In this document: positions 8,521-17,712 of the stretch, in pieces
Layout of the letters: the number at the start of each line of letters is the position of its first letter
Position numbering within the stretch: the first letter of the stretch is position 1
Source: Maricaulis sp.
GTDB taxonomy: Bacteria; Pseudomonadota; Alphaproteobacteria; Caulobacterales; Maricaulaceae
Reading direction: 5' to 3'
Assembly (NCBI RefSeq): GCF_030149515.1
Contig: NZ_JASBRI010000013.1
Location: 124,001-188,000 of the forward strand
Length of the DNA: 64,000 bases
Position numbers and translations under genes: made by a program
The notes under the pieces: generated by a model
The model's database searches: none
What the model was told of the DNA's origin: nothing
Seen by the model: the letters and a program-made list of their open reading frames with translations, nothing else

Positions 8521-9104
8521 AGATTGTCGGCCTTACCGGTTCCATCGGCATGGGCAAGTCGGCAACGGCCAGGCTGTTCCGCGAGGCCGGTATTCCCGTG
8601 TTCGATTCCGATGCCTGCGTGCATGCGCTGTATGCCCCGGGCGGTGCGGCGGTCGGTCCCGTCGGCGATGCGTTTCCCGGTTCGGTCGTGGACGGGGCGG
8701 TGGACCGAGAGCGTCTGTCCGCGGCCTTGCGCGAGGATGCGGGCGGGTTCGAACGGCTGGAAGCCATCGTCCATCCGCTGGTGGCGCAGGCCCGTACGCG
8801 CTTTCTCGAGGATGCCGAGGCCGGCGGTGCGGACCTGGCCGTGCTGGACATTCCGCTGTTGTTCGAGACCGGCAGCGATGCCCTGGTCGATACAATCGTC
8901 GTCGTGCATGCTCCGGACCCGGTGCGCCGGGCCCGCGTGTTGCAGCGTCCGGGCATGACGGACCGGAAGCTGGACGCCATAATCGCCCGGCAGACGGCTG
9001 ATTCGATCAAGCTGGAAAAGGCCGATCATGTGGTCGAGACTTCGGGCGGTCTCGATGATGCCCGCGAACAGGTCGATCGTATCATTGCGGCCCTGCGGGC
9101 CTGA
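8517..9104 (+). CDS. coaE: Dephospho-CoA kinase
   Basis: 195 aa. It catalyses the last step of coenzyme A synthesis, phosphorylating the 3'-hydroxyl of dephospho-CoA. The P-loop GSIGMGKS lies at residues 8-15, followed by the FDSDACVH acidic substrate motif and a DIPLLFETG strand typical of the family. The ATG overlaps the aroE stop (ATGA), which decides the start although the frame is open further upstream. It is followed after 25 bases by dnaQ. Confidence 0.95.
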   Translation: MKIVGLTGSIGMGKSATARLFREAGIPVFDSDACVHALYAPGGAAVGPVGDAFPGSVVDGAVDRERLSAALREDAGGFERLEAIVHPLVAQARTRFLEDAEAGGADLAVLDIPLLFETGSDALVDTIVVVHAPDPVRRARVLQRPGMTDRKLDAIIARQTADSIKLEKADHVVETSGGLDDAREQVDRIIAALRA

Positions 9105-9129
9105 CACGCATCACCAGGGGCGGACGGAC

Positions 9130-9822
9130 ATGCGCGAAATCGTCTTCGATACGGAGACCACGGGACTCGATCCCAGTACCGGCGACAGGGTGACCGAGCT
9201 GGGCTGTGTCGAAGTGATCGACTGCATTCCGACCGGCAAGACATTTCACGCCTACGTCAATCCGCAGCGCTCCATCCCCAGGGAAGTCGTCGAGATCACC
9301 GGGCTGACCGGGGAATTCCTCGCCGACAAGCCCTTGTTCGAGGAGATTGCGCAGGAATTTGTCGATTTCGTCGGCGATGCCGTGCTCGTTGCGCACAACG
9401 CGCCCTTCGATCGCGGCTTCATCAATATGGAACTGGCCCGGCTGGGCTTCGATACCTATCCCGAGGACCGGTTCAAGGACACGGCGCGGATCGCCCGGGC
9501 CAAGTTTCCCGGCTCCTACGTATCGCTGGATGCGCTCTGCAAGCGTTTCGACATTTCCCTGGAGACGCGCGACAAGCACGGCGCGCTGATCGACGCCTAT
9601 CTTCTGGCCGAGGTCTATCTGGAACTGACCGGCGGACGCACCCGTGCCCTGGATCTGTCCGGTCGCGGTTCCGGAGGTTCGGGCAGGGTCGAGTTCCCCG
9701 CCCGTCCGGCCCGTCCCCAGCCTTTGCCGTCGCGCCAGACGGAAAAAGAGCGCGCCGCCCATGCCGCCTTCATCGACGAGCTGGGCGAAAACGCGCTCTG
9801 GAAGAAACTCCCGATCGGCTGA
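9130..9822 (+). CDS. dnaQ: DNA polymerase III epsilon subunit (3'-5' proofreading exonuclease)
   Basis: 230 aa DEDDh exonuclease. Exo I is FDTETTG (Asp7, Glu9), Exo II HNAPFDRGF (Asp94), Exo III H150-GALIDA with Asp155. After the nuclease domain (to about residue 170) comes a Gly/Arg/Pro-rich linker, then a short C-terminal tail that in E. coli DnaQ binds the alpha subunit. It proofreads replication errors. It ends the rightward operon starting at the putative origin and is convergent with secB, 15 bases away. Confidence 0.95.
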   Translation: MREIVFDTETTGLDPSTGDRVTELGCVEVIDCIPTGKTFHAYVNPQRSIPREVVEITGLTGEFLADKPLFEEIAQEFVDFVGDAVLVAHNAPFDRGFINMELARLGFDTYPEDRFKDTARIARAKFPGSYVSLDALCKRFDISLETRDKHGALIDAYLLAEVYLELTGGRTRALDLSGRGSGGSGRVEFPARPARPQPLPSRQTEKERAAHAAFIDELGENALWKKLPIG

Positions 9823-9837
9823 CGGCCGGGCGTGCGC

Positions 9838-10365
9838 TCAGTTGGCCGCCGCGGGATCGGCATTGCCATTGGGCTCGGAGCCCGGAGCCGCCGCCGCCCG
9901 GCGCGAGAGCTGCTGGCGGTACAGCGCCGCGAAATCGACCGGATCCAGCATCAGCGGCGGAAAATTGCCGTCACGCGTGGCGTCGGCCAGGATGCGGCGC
10001 GCGAACGGGAAGATCTGGCGCGGGCATTCGATCAGCAGGAAGGGCTCCCGGTCGGCGTCGGCAATGTTCTCCATCTGGAACAGGCCGGCGTAGGTCAGTT
10101 CGGCGATGAAGACGACATCATTGCCTTCCTTGTCGCGCGAGGCGCGCGCGTTGATCGAGAGGGCAACTTCGAACTGGTTCTCGCCCAGGCTGCGCGCCTG
10201 GACATCGATCGACATGTCGATGCCCGGAGCCTGCTGACCCGGACGCAACGTGTCGGGTGCGCCCGGATTTTCGAAGGAGAGGTCCTTGACGTATTGCGCC
10301 AGTACGCGCAGGTGGGGCTGGGCAGGGGTCTGGGAATCGGCAGGCGTGGACGGTGCGTCGGTCAT
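9838..10365 (-). CDS. secB: Protein-export chaperone SecB
   Basis: 175 aa. SecB is a tetrameric cytosolic chaperone that keeps preproteins unfolded and delivers them to SecA. The core contains YVKDLSFENPGAP, the typical N-terminal signature, and the later ECPRQIFPFARRILAD and GNFPPLMLDPVDF segments. The C-terminus is an Ala/Pro/Asn-rich tail. The ATG preceded by GGGGAC was chosen; another in-frame ATG lies seven codons upstream. It is divergent from the Tim44-like gene, as commonly found in Alphaproteobacteria. Confidence 0.96.
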   Translation of the reverse strand: MTDAPSTPADSQTPAQPHLRVLAQYVKDLSFENPGAPDTLRPGQQAPGIDMSIDVQARSLGENQFEVALSINARASRDKEGNDVVFIAELTYAGLFQMENIADADREPFLLIECPRQIFPFARRILADATRDGNFPPLMLDPVDFAALYRQQLSRRAAAAPGSEPNGNADPAAAN

Positions 10366-10502
10366 GTGGGTCCCCGGATGGGTCATGTGAAACTGGATCC
10401 GCCCGTATGGCGGGCGGTCATGGAAACAAAGCGGGCCCGTTAACACGCAGGCCTCGCCCCGGCAAGCAGGCAGCGCCGCAGCCGGGTGGCTGACGCGGCG
10501 TG

Positions 10503-10518
10503 GATATAGGCCTATATC
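10503..10518. promoter_or_regulatory. Perfect 16-base palindrome between secB and the Tim44-like gene
   Basis: GATATAGG followed by its exact reverse complement CCTATATC, with no spacer. It stands 39 bases before the Tim44-like start and 137 bases before secB, in an otherwise unremarkable intergenic stretch. A 16-base symmetric site in a divergent promoter region suggests an operator for a dimeric regulator, possibly overlapping a TATA-like -10. No regulator can be named. Confidence 0.45.
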
Positions 10519-10557
10519 TAGGAGTGAAACCCGTATTCCTGTCACGGCGGCTGCTTG

Positions 10558-11187
10558 ATGATCGAACTTCTCTCGACCCTGCTCTTCGGTGCCATCGCCG
10601 TATTCTTCGCGATCCGGCTCTATTCGGTCCTGGGCCGCCGCGAAGGCCATATGGAAGCCCCCGCCTCGCGCGAGGTCGACCAGAACCGGGCCGAGCGCGA
10701 CGCCGCCCAGGCGCAGCTGCGCCCGGCTTTCGAGGGTCCGGCTGCGGCCGGACTGGAGGCGATCGCGCAGGCGGATACGAGTTTCGATCCGGGCCAGTTC
10801 CTGGACGGGGCGCGCAAGGCTTATGAAATGATCGTCGAGGCTTTTGCCAGGGGCGATCGCGACACGCTCAGAGGTCTGCTCGCCCCCAAGGTCTTCGACC
10901 GCTACGAGGCCGCCATTGCCAAGCGGGAAACCCGGGGCGAGAGCGTGCGGACAGAGGTCGAGCGAATCCGCTCGGCGGAGATCACCGAGGCCGGCCACAG
11001 CGACAACACGGCAACCGTCAAGGTCCATTTTGACGCCGAGATCGCGACCGAGACCCGCGACAGCGACGGCAAGGTGACGGCCGGCGATTTCTCGCGCCTG
11101 TCCACCGTGCACGAGGACTGGGTGTTTCAGCGCCGCACCGATGACAGCAATCCCAACTGGGTGCTGACCCGTGTCGCGACGGCTTAA
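10558..11187 (+). CDS. Tim44-like domain protein (TimA type), membrane-anchored
   Basis: 209 aa. A single N-terminal hydrophobic segment (residues about 3-20, LLSTLLFGAIAVFFAIRLY) is followed by a charged linker rich in Glu/Arg/Ala and a Tim44/MRPL45-like domain from about residue 65 to the end. It resembles TimA of Caulobacter, an inner-membrane-associated relative of the mitochondrial import motor subunit Tim44. The ATG was preferred to the TTG immediately before it. mltA begins inside its last codons (17-base overlap). The position between secB and mltA is conserved in the class. The molecular role in bacteria is unsettled. Confidence 0.85.
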   Translation: MIELLSTLLFGAIAVFFAIRLYSVLGRREGHMEAPASREVDQNRAERDAAQAQLRPAFEGPAAAGLEAIAQADTSFDPGQFLDGARKAYEMIVEAFARGDRDTLRGLLAPKVFDRYEAAIAKRETRGESVRTEVERIRSAEITEAGHSDNTATVKVHFDAEIATETRDSDGKVTAGDFSRLSTVHEDWVFQRRTDDSNPNWVLTRVATA

Positions 11188-12409
11188 AGGCACCGCGGCG
11201 GGGCTCGCCCTGGCGCTCGCCGCTTGCCAGCAACCCGCGCCCGACCTTTCCGAACGGTCTGAAACGCCGGTTTCTGCTCCCGACACGCTGGATTTCCGGC
11301 CCGCCGCCTGGGCCGACATGACCGGCTGGAGCGAAGCCGACCTCGGCGCGGCCCTGGCCGCCTTCGATCGCAGTTGCGCCCGTTTCACCCAGCGCGATCC
11401 GGACGCCCCGCTCGGCGCCCGCGCCGGCTGGGCCGGGACGGTGGCCGATTGGCAACCGGCCTGTGCTGCCGCCGCAGATGCGATGGCGGGCCGGACAACA
11501 CCCCGCGAAGCCTTCGAAAGCGCGTTCACGCCCGTGCGTGCGCAGGCCGTCGATCCAGAAAGCCGGGAACGGGCCGATACAGGGCTCCTGACAGGCTATT
11601 ACGAACCCCATGTCGAGGTGCGCGGAACCCGGCAGGGCGCGTTCACCCAGCCCCTGCGGCGGCGCCCGGACGATCTCGTGACCGTTGATCTGGGCCGGTT
11701 CGACGACAGTCTGGCCGGTCGCCGTATCGTCGGCGAGGTCCGCGACGGCCAATTGGTGCACTACAAGGACCGCACGGCGATCGAGATGGAGAATGCCGGC
11801 GAGGTGTTTGCCTGGGGCCGGCCGATCGACGTCTTCTTCCTGCAGATCCAGGGCTCGGGCCGCCTGGTCTGGCCCGACGGGCGTCAGGAACGCGCCGCCT
11901 TTGCCGCCCATAACGGCCTGCCCTATCGGTCCATCGGCCGCGAGCTGATCGAACGCGGCGAATTGGCGGCCCATGCCGCGTCCAAGGCCGGGATCGAGGC
12001 CTGGCTGATCGAGCACGGGCCCGAGGCGACCGCCGAACTGTTCGCGGTCAATCCGCGCTATGTCTTCTTCCAGACCCGGTCCCTGGACGATCCGCAGCTG
12101 GGGCCCGCCGGATCCTCGGGCGTGGCGCTGACGCCCATGGCCTCGATCGCGGTCGATCCCGCGCATCATGCCCATGGCGTTCCGGTCTGGCTCAGCGCCG
12201 ATCTGCCCGAACTGGGTCCCTGGTCGGGCCTCGTCGTGGCGCAGGACAGCGGCGGGGCGATCACCGGCCCCCTGCGGGGCGACTTCTTCTGGGGCTGGGG
12301 CGAGGCGGCGGAACGCCGGGCCGGGTCGACCCGGGCCGAGGCCGGCTGGGTCGTGCTGCTGCCGCACACCGTGGTCGCCCGCCTGTTTGCACAGCAGGAC
12401 CCGGTCTGA
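11171..12409 (+). CDS. mltA: Membrane-bound lytic murein transglycosylase A
   Basis: 412 aa lipoprotein. The signal peptide ends in a lipobox with Cys19 (ALALAACQQ). The MltA domain carries TGYYEPHVEVRG and QIQGSGRL, and the C-terminal 3D domain has VAQDSGGAI with the catalytic Asp region and FFWGWG. The enzyme cleaves peptidoglycan glycan strands, leaving 1,6-anhydroMurNAc ends, from the inner face of the outer membrane. It starts with GTG inside the upstream gene, indicating translational coupling, and is followed after five bases by smr. Confidence 0.94.
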   Translation: MSRRLKGTAAGLALALAACQQPAPDLSERSETPVSAPDTLDFRPAAWADMTGWSEADLGAALAAFDRSCARFTQRDPDAPLGARAGWAGTVADWQPACAAAADAMAGRTTPREAFESAFTPVRAQAVDPESRERADTGLLTGYYEPHVEVRGTRQGAFTQPLRRRPDDLVTVDLGRFDDSLAGRRIVGEVRDGQLVHYKDRTAIEMENAGEVFAWGRPIDVFFLQIQGSGRLVWPDGRQERAAFAAHNGLPYRSIGRELIERGELAAHAASKAGIEAWLIEHGPEATAELFAVNPRYVFFQTRSLDDPQLGPAGSSGVALTPMASIAVDPAHHAHGVPVWLSADLPELGPWSGLVVAQDSGGAITGPLRGDFFWGWGEAAERRAGSTRAEAGWVVLLPHTVVARLFAQQDPV

Positions 12410-12414
12410 GCCCC

Positions 12415-12996
12415 GTGAAGCGCAAACGGACCATACGGCCCGAAGAGCGCGCCCTGTGGAAGACGGTCGCCATGTCGGTCACCCCGCTCTCGGAAGACCG
12501 GATAAAAGCGCTGGACGATCCGGAACCGCCTGCGCCGTCCGCCCCGTCACCGCCGACCAAGGCCGAACGTATGCGCTCGACCCGCGGCGTCGATACCGCG
12601 CCCGCGCCTGCGGCGCCGGACCGGCCGTCCGGCCCCCATGATCGCAGCGGAGAAAAACGGATGCGCCGGGGCCGGGTCGAGGTGGATGCGCGCATCGACC
12701 TGCACGGGCTCACCCAGGACCAGGCCCTGTCCTCGCTGCGCCACTTTCTCGCCATGGCCCATGCCGGCGGGTACCGCACCGTTCTGGTGATCACGGGCAA
12801 GGGCCTGAAGCGGCGCGAGCGCGGCGCCGAACCCTGGGACTACCCGGACGAACCCGGGGTATTACGCCGCAAACTACCGGAATGGCTCAGCTTTCCGGAG
12901 CTTCGTCAGTATGTGTCAGGATATGCGCCCGCCCATATCCGCCATGGCGGAAGCGGTGCCTTCTACGTGACGCTGCGCGTGCGGCCTAGAGAATGA
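12415..12996 (+). CDS. Smr domain protein
   Basis: 193 aa. A charged, Pro-rich N-terminal half (residues 1-80) precedes a Smr domain. The domain shows the hallmark [11 protein letters not shown] near residue 97, VLVITGKG near 122 and a C-terminal HGGSGAFYV. Smr domains of stand-alone bacterial proteins have been linked to endonuclease activity, including cleavage of ribosome-associated mRNA. The start is GTG, five bases after mltA. Its 3' end overlaps the convergent hslU by 11 bases. Confidence 0.9.
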   Translation: MKRKRTIRPEERALWKTVAMSVTPLSEDRIKALDDPEPPAPSAPSPPTKAERMRSTRGVDTAPAPAAPDRPSGPHDRSGEKRMRRGRVEVDARIDLHGLTQDQALSSLRHFLAMAHAGGYRTVLVITGKGLKRRERGAEPWDYPDEPGVLRRKLPEWLSFPELRQYVSGYAPAHIRHGGSGAFYVTLRVRPRE

Positions 12997-14293
12997 ATTT
13001 CGACAGATCGGCGTTCTTGGCCAGTTCGCCGACATGTTCGGAGACATAGGTCTCGTCGATCTTCACCGTTTCACCGGACCGGTCCGACGCCGTGTAGGAG
13101 ATCTCCTCGACGAGTTTCTCCATCACTGTCTGCAGCCGGCGCGCGCCGATATTCTCGACGCTCGAATTGACGTCGGCGGCCAGTTTGGCCAGTGCCGTGA
13201 TCGCATCCTCGGTGAATTCAAGCGTCATGCCCTCGGTGGCCATCAACTCGGTATACTGGCGGATCAGATTGGCTTCCGGCTCGGTGAGAATGCGGATGAA
13301 GTCGGCTTCGGTCAGCGCGCGCAGCTCGACCCGGATCGGCAGGCGGCCCTGCAATTCCGGCAGCATGTCGGACGGTTTGGCCACGTGGAAGGCGCCCGAA
13401 GCGATAAACAGGATATGGTCGGTCTTCACCGCACCGTGCTTGGTCGCCACGGTCGTGCCCTCGATCAGCGGCAGAAGATCGCGCTGCACGCCTTCGCGGG
13501 ACACGTCGCCGCCGCGGGCATCCGAACGCGCGGCGATCTTGTCGATCTCGTCGAGAAAGACGATGCCGTCATTTTCGGCCAGCTTGATCGCCTCGGCGGT
13601 GATCTGGGCATCGTCGAGCAGGCGGTCGGCCTCCTCCTCGATCAGGGGCTCGTAGGCCTCCTTCACCTTCATGCGCACGGACTTGGTCTTCTTCGGAAAG
13701 CCCTTGCCAAAAATATCGCCCAGATTGATCACGCCGGCCCCGCCCGAGGGCATGCCCGGAATATCCAGCATCTGCATGGGCGAGGTGGTTTCGGAGAGCT
13801 GGATCTCGACATCCTTGTCGTCCAGCTCGCCTGCGCGCAGGCGTTTGCGGAAGCTCTCCTTGGTGCTCTCCGAAGCGCCCGGCCCGACAAGGGCTTCAAG
13901 CACCCGGTTCTCCGCCGCCGAATGGGCGCGGGCCTTCACCTCTTCGCGCTTCTTCTCCCGCACCAGGGTGATCGAGACTTCCACCAGGTCACGGGCGATC
14001 TGGTCGACATCGCGGCCGACATAGCCCACCTCGGTGAACTTGGTCGCCTCGACCTTGATGAAGGGCGCGCCGGCCAGCTTGGCCAGGCGGCGCGAAATCT
14101 CGGTCTTGCCCACACCCGTCGGGCCGATCATCAGGATATTCTTGGGCGTGATCTCCTCGGCCAGCGCTTCGTCCAGCTGGCGCCGGCGCCAGCGATTGCG
14201 CAGGGCGATGGCCACAGCCTTCTTGGCGTCGGCCTGACCGACAATGTGACGGTCAAGTTCGGAAACGATTTCGCGGGGGGAAAAGTCGGTCAT
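12986..14293 (-). CDS. hslU: HslUV protease ATPase subunit HslU
   Basis: 435 aa AAA+ unfoldase. Walker A is GPTGVGKT at 57-64 and Walker B lies in [12 protein letters not shown]. The I-domain falls between them (about 110-235). The C-terminus DLSKFIL is the tail that docks into HslV. It unfolds substrates and feeds them to the HslV chamber. Unusually it is separated from hslV by a VOC gene on the opposite strand, so it needs its own promoter in the 80-base gap upstream. No clear heat-shock promoter was identified there. Confidence 0.97.
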   Translation of the reverse strand: MTDFSPREIVSELDRHIVGQADAKKAVAIALRNRWRRRQLDEALAEEITPKNILMIGPTGVGKTEISRRLAKLAGAPFIKVEATKFTEVGYVGRDVDQIARDLVEVSITLVREKKREEVKARAHSAAENRVLEALVGPGASESTKESFRKRLRAGELDDKDVEIQLSETTSPMQMLDIPGMPSGGAGVINLGDIFGKGFPKKTKSVRMKVKEAYEPLIEEEADRLLDDAQITAEAIKLAENDGIVFLDEIDKIAARSDARGGDVSREGVQRDLLPLIEGTTVATKHGAVKTDHILFIASGAFHVAKPSDMLPELQGRLPIRVELRALTEADFIRILTEPEANLIRQYTELMATEGMTLEFTEDAITALAKLAADVNSSVENIGARRLQTVMEKLVEEISYTASDRSGETVKIDETYVSEHVGELAKNADLSKFIL

Positions 14294-14373
14294 GAGGGCT
14301 TTGCGTTGCTTGTCGGTCCGCTTGATGTAATCAGGGGTGTGCGATCAGACCAGTCCCGAAAGGCATAAACAAG

Positions 14374-14793
14374 ATGACGCGACCGCGTTTCCACCTCGCC
14401 TTCCCCGTCGACGACCTGGCTGCAGCGCGCGCCTTTTATGGCGATCTTCTCGGCTGCAACGAAGGCCGGTCGAGCGACACCTGGGTCGATTTCGACTTCC
14501 ACGGGCACCAGATCGTCGCCCACCTGGCGCCGGAGGAATGCGCGGCCGTGAAGGCCGGCGCGGTCGACGGCAAACAGGTTCCGGTGCGCCATTTCGGCCT
14601 GCTGATGGACTGGTCCGACTGGGAAGCCCTGGCGGAACGGCTGGAGCGCGCCGGCACCGGCTTCATCATCGAGCCCTATGTCCGCTTCAGGGGCCAGGCC
14701 GGCGAGCAGGGCACGTTCTTCGTGCGCGACCCGGCCGGAAATGCTCTGGAATTCAAGACGTTCCGGGACGAAGCACAGATCTTCGCTCGCTGA
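14374..14793 (+). CDS. VOC-fold (glyoxalase/dioxygenase superfamily) protein
   Basis: 139 aa with two paired beta-alpha-beta-beta-beta modules. The N-terminal HLAFPVDDLAAARAFYGDLLGC is the classic VOC opening and DPAGNALEFK the classic closing strand with a metal-ligand Glu. HFGLLMDWSDW supplies the central His. The substrate is not predictable from sequence; metal-dependent isomerase, dioxygenase or resistance activities are known in the superfamily. It lies on the plus strand between hslV and hslU, which are both on the minus strand, and is divergent from hslU. Confidence 0.85.
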   Translation: MTRPRFHLAFPVDDLAAARAFYGDLLGCNEGRSSDTWVDFDFHGHQIVAHLAPEECAAVKAGAVDGKQVPVRHFGLLMDWSDWEALAERLERAGTGFIIEPYVRFRGQAGEQGTFFVRDPAGNALEFKTFRDEAQIFAR

Positions 14794-14809
14794 TGGAGCG
14801 TGCGGCTCG

Positions 14810-15382
14810 CTATTCCTCGCCGAGGATCTCCACAGTCAGATTCTCGTTAGTGTAGACGCAGATTCTCGCGGCGATCGCCATCGCCTTGCGGGCGATGATT
14901 TCGGGGTCTTCCTCATAGTCGTAGAGCGCGCGCGCGGCGGAGAGGGCGAAATTGCCGCCGGAGCCGACGGCGACGACGCCATCCTCCGGTTCCAGCACGT
15001 CGCCGGCACCGGTGAGGAGATAGGTCTCCTCCTTGTCACCGACGACCAGCATGGCTTCCAGGCGCCGCAGATAGCGGTCGGTACGCCAGTCCTTGGCCAG
15101 TTCCACACAGGCGCGGGCGAGCTGGGCCGGATATTGTTCCAGCTTGGCTTCCAGGCGTTCGAAAAGCGCGAAGGCATCGGCCGTGGCGCCCGCGAATCCG
15201 GCCACGACCTGTCCGCCGGACAGGCGGCGCACCTTGCGGGCATTGCCCTTCATCACGGTGGGGCCGATGGAGACCTGGCCGTCGCCGGCTAGGACGAGGC
15301 GTCCGCCCTTGCGTACAGCGACGATCGTGGTGCCGCGCCATTGTGTGGCGTCGGCATAGTCGGGCGTGGTTGCGTGCGTCAT
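14810..15382 (-). CDS. hslV: HslUV protease proteolytic subunit HslV
   Basis: 190 aa. The catalytic N-terminal threonine is Thr18, within [11 protein letters not shown], so a 17-residue leader must be removed; E. coli HslV removes only Met. Long leaders are common in Alphaproteobacteria. The [10 protein letters not shown] and [14 protein letters not shown] segments are typical of the family. It forms the double-hexameric chamber of the HslUV protease. The ATG was chosen because the open frame upstream has no family character. It lies 69 bases after the start-distal end of the GGDEF-EAL gene on the same strand. Confidence 0.96.
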   Translation of the reverse strand: MTHATTPDYADATQWRGTTIVAVRKGGRLVLAGDGQVSIGPTVMKGNARKVRRLSGGQVVAGFAGATADAFALFERLEAKLEQYPAQLARACVELAKDWRTDRYLRRLEAMLVVGDKEETYLLTGAGDVLEPEDGVVAVGSGGNFALSAARALYDYEEDPEIIARKAMAIAARICVYTNENLTVEILGEE

Positions 15383-15451
15383 GGCCGTCTCGTTCTTCCT
15401 GGTGTCCAGACAGGATGTGGCCGAGCCGGCGGATCGGATCAAGTCTTCAGC

Positions 15452-17542
15452 TTACTGGTTTACTGCGCGATTGTCGTCGCTATCCCGGGCAAATTCCACC
15501 AGATCGCCGGCCGGCATCGGGCGCCCGAACAGGAAGCCCTGGGCCAGTGTGGCGCCCTGCGCCCGCAGCATGTTCATCTGCTCGGCGGTTTCCACGCCTT
15601 CCGCGACCGTTTCCAGCTTAAGCGACTTGGCCATGGCCAGAATGGTCTCGACCACGATGCGGGCGTGCGGGTCGGTCGCCATGTCGCGCACGAAGGACTG
15701 GTCGATCTTGAACACGTCGAAGGGCATGCGGGTCAGGTAGGACAGGGAGGAGTGACCCGTACCGAAATCGTCGATGGCGAAATTGACGCCCTTGTCGCGC
15801 AGCGGCTGGACCTGTTCGATCACCCGCTCCGGATTTTCCATGGCGATGGATTCGGTCAGCTCCAGTTCCAGGAGGTGCGGCGGCAGGCCGGCATCCTCGA
15901 GCGCTTCGAGCACCGAGTCCGCGAAACCGTCGCGGTCAAACTGCATGGCCGAGACATTGACCGCCACGGGCAGTTCGAGGCCTTCCTCGCGCCAGGCCGC
16001 GGCCTGGCGGCATGCGGCGCGCAGCACCCAGTCGCCGATCTCGCCGATCAGGCCGCATTCTTCGGCGGCCTCGATAAAGGCGCCGGGCGACAGGAGGCCG
16101 GCTGTGGGATGCTGCCAGCGCACCAGCGCTTCGGCACCGGCACATGTGCCGTCCTTCATCAGGACCTTGGGCTGATAGAAGACGACCAGCTGGTCCTGCT
16201 GCACCGCATCGCGCAGCTCGTTTTCCAGCACCAGGCGCTCGAAGGCGGACTGGTTCATGGTCGGTTCGAAGAATTGCGCCGCGGACCCGCCCGCCCGCTT
16301 GGCATGAGCCATGGCCAGGTCGGCGTGACGCATCAGGGTTTCCGGGTCGGCCCCGTCCTGCGGGAAGACCGCAACGCCCACCGACACGCCCAGGAAGACC
16401 TGGTGTCCGGAAATCTCGAAGGGCAGGCGGATCGCATCGACCAGCTTGTTGGCGACGCGGGCGGCGTCGGCCGAATCGGTGATGTGCGGCAACAGGACGG
16501 TAAACTCGTCGCCGCCCAGACGGGCGACCATGGATGCCTCTTCCAGACCCATGGCCAGATCGCAGCCGCGGGTCACCTCCGACAGGCGCCGGCCGACCAT
16601 TTCCAGAAGCCGGTCGCCCTCGCCGATACCCAGACTGTCATTGACACGCTTGAAGCGGTCGAGATCGAGGAAGAGCACGGCGCCCGACGACCCCTCTTCC
16701 AGCGCCTTGCGGGCCACGCGCTCGGTTTCCTTGCGGAAGCGTTCGCGGTTGGGCAGCTCGGTCACAAGGTCGACATAGGCCAGGCGGTGAATACGTTTCA
16801 GATTACCGTCGAGACGGGCAAACATGCGGTTGAAGGCATTGGCCAGCACTTCCAGCTCGTCGCCGGTCTTCACGTCGATACGCATGTCCAGCGTCTTCGA
16901 GGAGGCCAGGCGTGCGGCATCGGTCAGGATCTGCACCGGCTTCAGGGCGCGGCCCACAATCAGTGCCGCCAGCGGAAGGAAGACACCCAGGGCGAAGAGT
17001 GCGATCAGCGTCTGGCGCCGGATCGCAGCGTTGCGCGATGCCACCAGTTCCACAAGCTCGCGTTTGGCATAGATCACGCCGACCAGGCGCCGTTCCTGGG
17101 TATAGACCGGCGCGGCCATTTCCAGGGCACCGTCAATGATGGAATAGCGCAGATCGCCGGCGCCCAGGGCCATGACGGCCATGTCGGCGGCGCGCAAATG
17201 CCCCTGGGAACGGTCGTCCGAATAGGCTTCGCCCAGCACTTCGCGGCGATTGTTGAGGACATACATTTCCTCGGCGCCGATGCTGGTGATCAGCTCCTCG
17301 ATGTAGAGATCGACAAACTCGCTGTTATTGCTGGAGACGGCATTGGCCAGCCGGTTGGCCGTAGCCTGCAGCGTCGCCACCGACCGGTCGATGAGCAGAT
17401 GCCGCGTTTCCCGTTGCGCGGAAACGCTTTCCAACGTCATCAGCAGGAGAGTGGTCGCGAAAATCAGGGCCCCGGTCAGAAGCGTGAACTTCATTACCAG
17501 CGACCGCATCACTCGCGACACCGCTTTGCGGATGGGTGCCAT
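15452..17542 (-). CDS. Membrane GGDEF-EAL protein (cyclic-di-GMP turnover)
   Basis: 696 aa. Two transmembrane helices (about 17-37 and 178-197) flank a periplasmic sensor region. HAMP (about 198-250) is followed by a GGDEF domain with intact GGDEF at 343-347, then an EAL domain beginning with EALVRW at 472. The EAL catalytic residues are all visible: the NVSAMQF Asn, ELTES Glu, DDFGTG Asp pair, FKID Lys and AEGVE Glu. The positions of the RxxD inhibitory site hold Glu and Ser, so product inhibition is likely absent. The domains suggest both synthesis and hydrolysis of c-di-GMP, with hydrolysis better supported. The ATG preceded by AGGGG was chosen. Confidence 0.92.
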   Translation of the reverse strand: MAPIRKAVSRVMRSLVMKFTLLTGALIFATTLLLMTLESVSAQRETRHLLIDRSVATLQATANRLANAVSSNNSEFVDLYIEELITSIGAEEMYVLNNRREVLGEAYSDDRSQGHLRAADMAVMALGAGDLRYSIIDGALEMAAPVYTQERRLVGVIYAKRELVELVASRNAAIRRQTLIALFALGVFLPLAALIVGRALKPVQILTDAARLASSKTLDMRIDVKTGDELEVLANAFNRMFARLDGNLKRIHRLAYVDLVTELPNRERFRKETERVARKALEEGSSGAVLFLDLDRFKRVNDSLGIGEGDRLLEMVGRRLSEVTRGCDLAMGLEEASMVARLGGDEFTVLLPHITDSADAARVANKLVDAIRLPFEISGHQVFLGVSVGVAVFPQDGADPETLMRHADLAMAHAKRAGGSAAQFFEPTMNQSAFERLVLENELRDAVQQDQLVVFYQPKVLMKDGTCAGAEALVRWQHPTAGLLSPGAFIEAAEECGLIGEIGDWVLRAACRQAAAWREEGLELPVAVNVSAMQFDRDGFADSVLEALEDAGLPPHLLELELTESIAMENPERVIEQVQPLRDKGVNFAIDDFGTGHSSLSYLTRMPFDVFKIDQSFVRDMATDPHARIVVETILAMAKSLKLETVAEGVETAEQMNMLRAQGATLAQGFLFGRPMPAGDLVEFARDSDDNRAVNQ

Positions 17543-17712
17543 GTCTACCCCTGAGCGCACCCCCGAGAAGAAGTGCGACTTAGCCACCAAACTTGTGGGT
17601 GAGTAACGCCACTCACCCGTTCTCAGTGGGCAGACTGACAGCAAGCACTTGAATTGTGGTTAAAATGCCGGAGTTGTTTCATTAAGTTTTTAGCCAAATG
17701 CCGGGAAAGGCT

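Noticed and set aside
15341-17554. A 737-codon plus-strand open frame opposite the GGDEF-EAL gene
   Set aside because: Antisense shadow of a gene with complete catalytic motifs; His/Gln-rich composition typical of such shadows.
17663-17704. Direct repeat AAATGCCGG, 33 bases apart, upstream of the GGDEF-EAL gene
   Set aside because: Only two short copies, no symmetry and no match to a known regulator; too weak to claim as a binding site.
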